From positions 1,240,001 to 1,304,000 of the forward strand of contig NZ_CP011803.1 in NCBI RefSeq assembly GCF_001038625.1: 64,000 bases of DNA, in the 5' to 3' direction. The stretch comes from Clostridium carboxidivorans P7 (GTDB lineage Bacteria; Bacillota; Clostridia; Clostridiales; Clostridiaceae). This document shows positions 63,272 through 64,000 of this stretch, one piece after another. Made by a program: the position numbers and the translations under genes. Every line of letters starts with the position of its first letter. The stretch's first letter is position 1. Under the pieces are notes generated by a model. That model had not been told where the DNA came from. It made no database searches and saw only the letters and a list, made by a program, of their open reading frames with translations.

Positions 63272-64000
63272 TTAAGCTGATTCTTTTACATTAGCTCTTA
63301 ATCTGACAAATAAGTAGAGTGGAATACCACCAAGCATAAGTAAAAATCCCCACATAACAGATTCAGATCCAGTTCCATATATTGTATATAAAGCATAGAT
63401 AAATGCTAGAAGTGGTACAAGTGAATTTTTGATAAAACTAAATATTGTAATTTTATTACCTTGTTTTCTAGCAATTACAATATCAGCAGCTGCAACAAAT
63501 ACATAAGGTGGCAGTGCTACCATTGTTGCAAGTAACATAACAAATTCATAGGCTGCATTAAGTCCCTTAAAATAATTCATTGAAATTAGTATTAATGAAA
63601 ATATACTGCTGATTATAATAGAAGCAGAAGGTGTATTGTATTTCTTATTTAATCTTGAAAATATTGGAGGAAATAAATTATTTTGTGCAGCTGAAAAAGC
63701 TGAACGAGATGCTACTATTATTCCACCATTAGCACATCCAAGTGTAGAAATGACAACACCAGCTGCAATAAATAAACCACCCCAAGTTCCACCTGTCATT
63801 TTGTTTAACATATCTGCAATTGGAGCTTTTGATTGTGCAAGTTGATCTTGTGGCAATATACCTGTAGAAAGGATACTGACTAATAAGTAAACAACCACTA
63901 AGCCTAACGTTCCAAAAATAGTTGCTCTTTTTATATTTTTTTCAGGATCTTTGATTTCACCACCTGCTGTTGTTGCACTTTCTATTCCTGTAAATGACCA
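63272..64000 (-). CDS. APC-family amino acid permease, N-terminal part outside window
   Basis: About 243 C-terminal residues of an APC superfamily amino acid transporter; the frame stays open past 64000. Visible motifs are FTGIESATTAGGEIKDPEKN and 'RATIFGTLGLVVVYLLVS', the conserved consensus motif at helices 6-7 of arginine/ornithine- or glutamate/GABA-type APC proteins, followed by about six further hydrophobic segments. A GTG at 63896-63898 is internal and is not the start. Substrate unknown; it is convergent with the BceB gene. Confidence 0.88.
   Translation of the reverse strand, partial: WSFTGIESATTAGGEIKDPEKNIKRATIFGTLGLVVVYLLVSILSTGILPQDQLAQSKAPIADMLNKMTGGTWGGLFIAAGVVISTLGCANGGIIVASRSAFSAAQNNLFPPIFSRLNKKYNTPSASIIISSIFSLILISMNYFKGLNAAYEFVMLLATMVALPPYVFVAAADIVIARKQGNKITIFSFIKNSLVPLLAFIYALYTIYGTGSESVMWGFLLMLGGIPLYLFVRLRANVKESA

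Noticed and set aside
63636..63845. Plus-strand 69-codon frame within the APC permease gene
   Set aside because: It is a shadow of the coding strand; the minus-strand frame has clear APC motifs.

Overview
The window is AT-rich DNA (mostly TAA stops, strong AGGAGG-type ribosome binding sites, many hairpin-plus-T-run terminators) from a Clostridium-like, Gram-positive anaerobe. Support comes from ferredoxin/flavodoxin genes, an O2- or thiol-stress flavoprotein, five chemoreceptors, lipoproteins, a Bce-type ABC transporter and B. subtilis-like RNA regulators (an M-box and a GlcT-type antiterminator target). I see no tRNA, rRNA, CRISPR array, intact transposase or integrase. The species cannot be fixed by reading alone.

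Layout. 1-5.3 kb: a polar amino acid ABC importer (binding lipoprotein, permease, partial ATPase), a LysR regulator and a class III aminotransferase. 5.6-12.5 kb: a membrane chemoreceptor, then an M-box magnesium riboswitch with promoter and terminator in front of an ABC transporter that would normally be labelled nitrate/sulfonate type, then a rhodanese and a DUF1287 protein. 12.5-13.6 kb: a long non-coding interval holding a consensus promoter, an operator-like palindrome and a strong terminator (a candidate ~560-nt RNA), a 46-codon small gene, and a MerR-type promoter for a UvrA-like ATPase. 15.9-23.4 kb: a repeat-tailed membrane protein and the overlapping dus - giant LRR - aldo/keto reductase operon. 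23.7-40 kb: signalling genes (four chemoreceptors counting the one at 5.6 kb, two two-component systems, a GGDEF-EAL protein, a small alarmone synthetase), a secreted coiled-coil protein, an LprI-like lipoprotein and a CoA-disulfide-reductase-like flavoprotein. 40-51.8 kb: ptsG behind a GlcT-type antiterminator, sulfur amino acid genes (mmuM, metY-like), an ArsR/EFR1/DUF362 iron-sulfur cluster, GyrI-like, YoaP-like and AraC genes, a PPOX flavoprotein behind a structured leader, and a fifth, minimal chemoreceptor.

51.8-60.4 kb is an accessory region. It has a decayed AAA-ATPase-like pseudogene, short direct repeats resembling a tmRNA 3' end, a two-gene probable defence system, and orphan genes separated by long direct repeats. 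The defence candidate is a ComEC-like metallo-beta-lactamase gene translationally coupled (TAATG) to a 1014-residue protein that fuses a trypsin-like protease, a STAND-type P-loop NTPase and near-identical 40-residue HAT/TPR-like repeats encoded by exact 120-bp tandem units. It resembles a compact, fused relative of MBL/protease/STAND antiviral (AVAST/Avs1-like) loci and is the most interesting item here. The window closes with a BceAB-type ABC transporter lacking an adjacent two-component system and a truncated APC-family permease.
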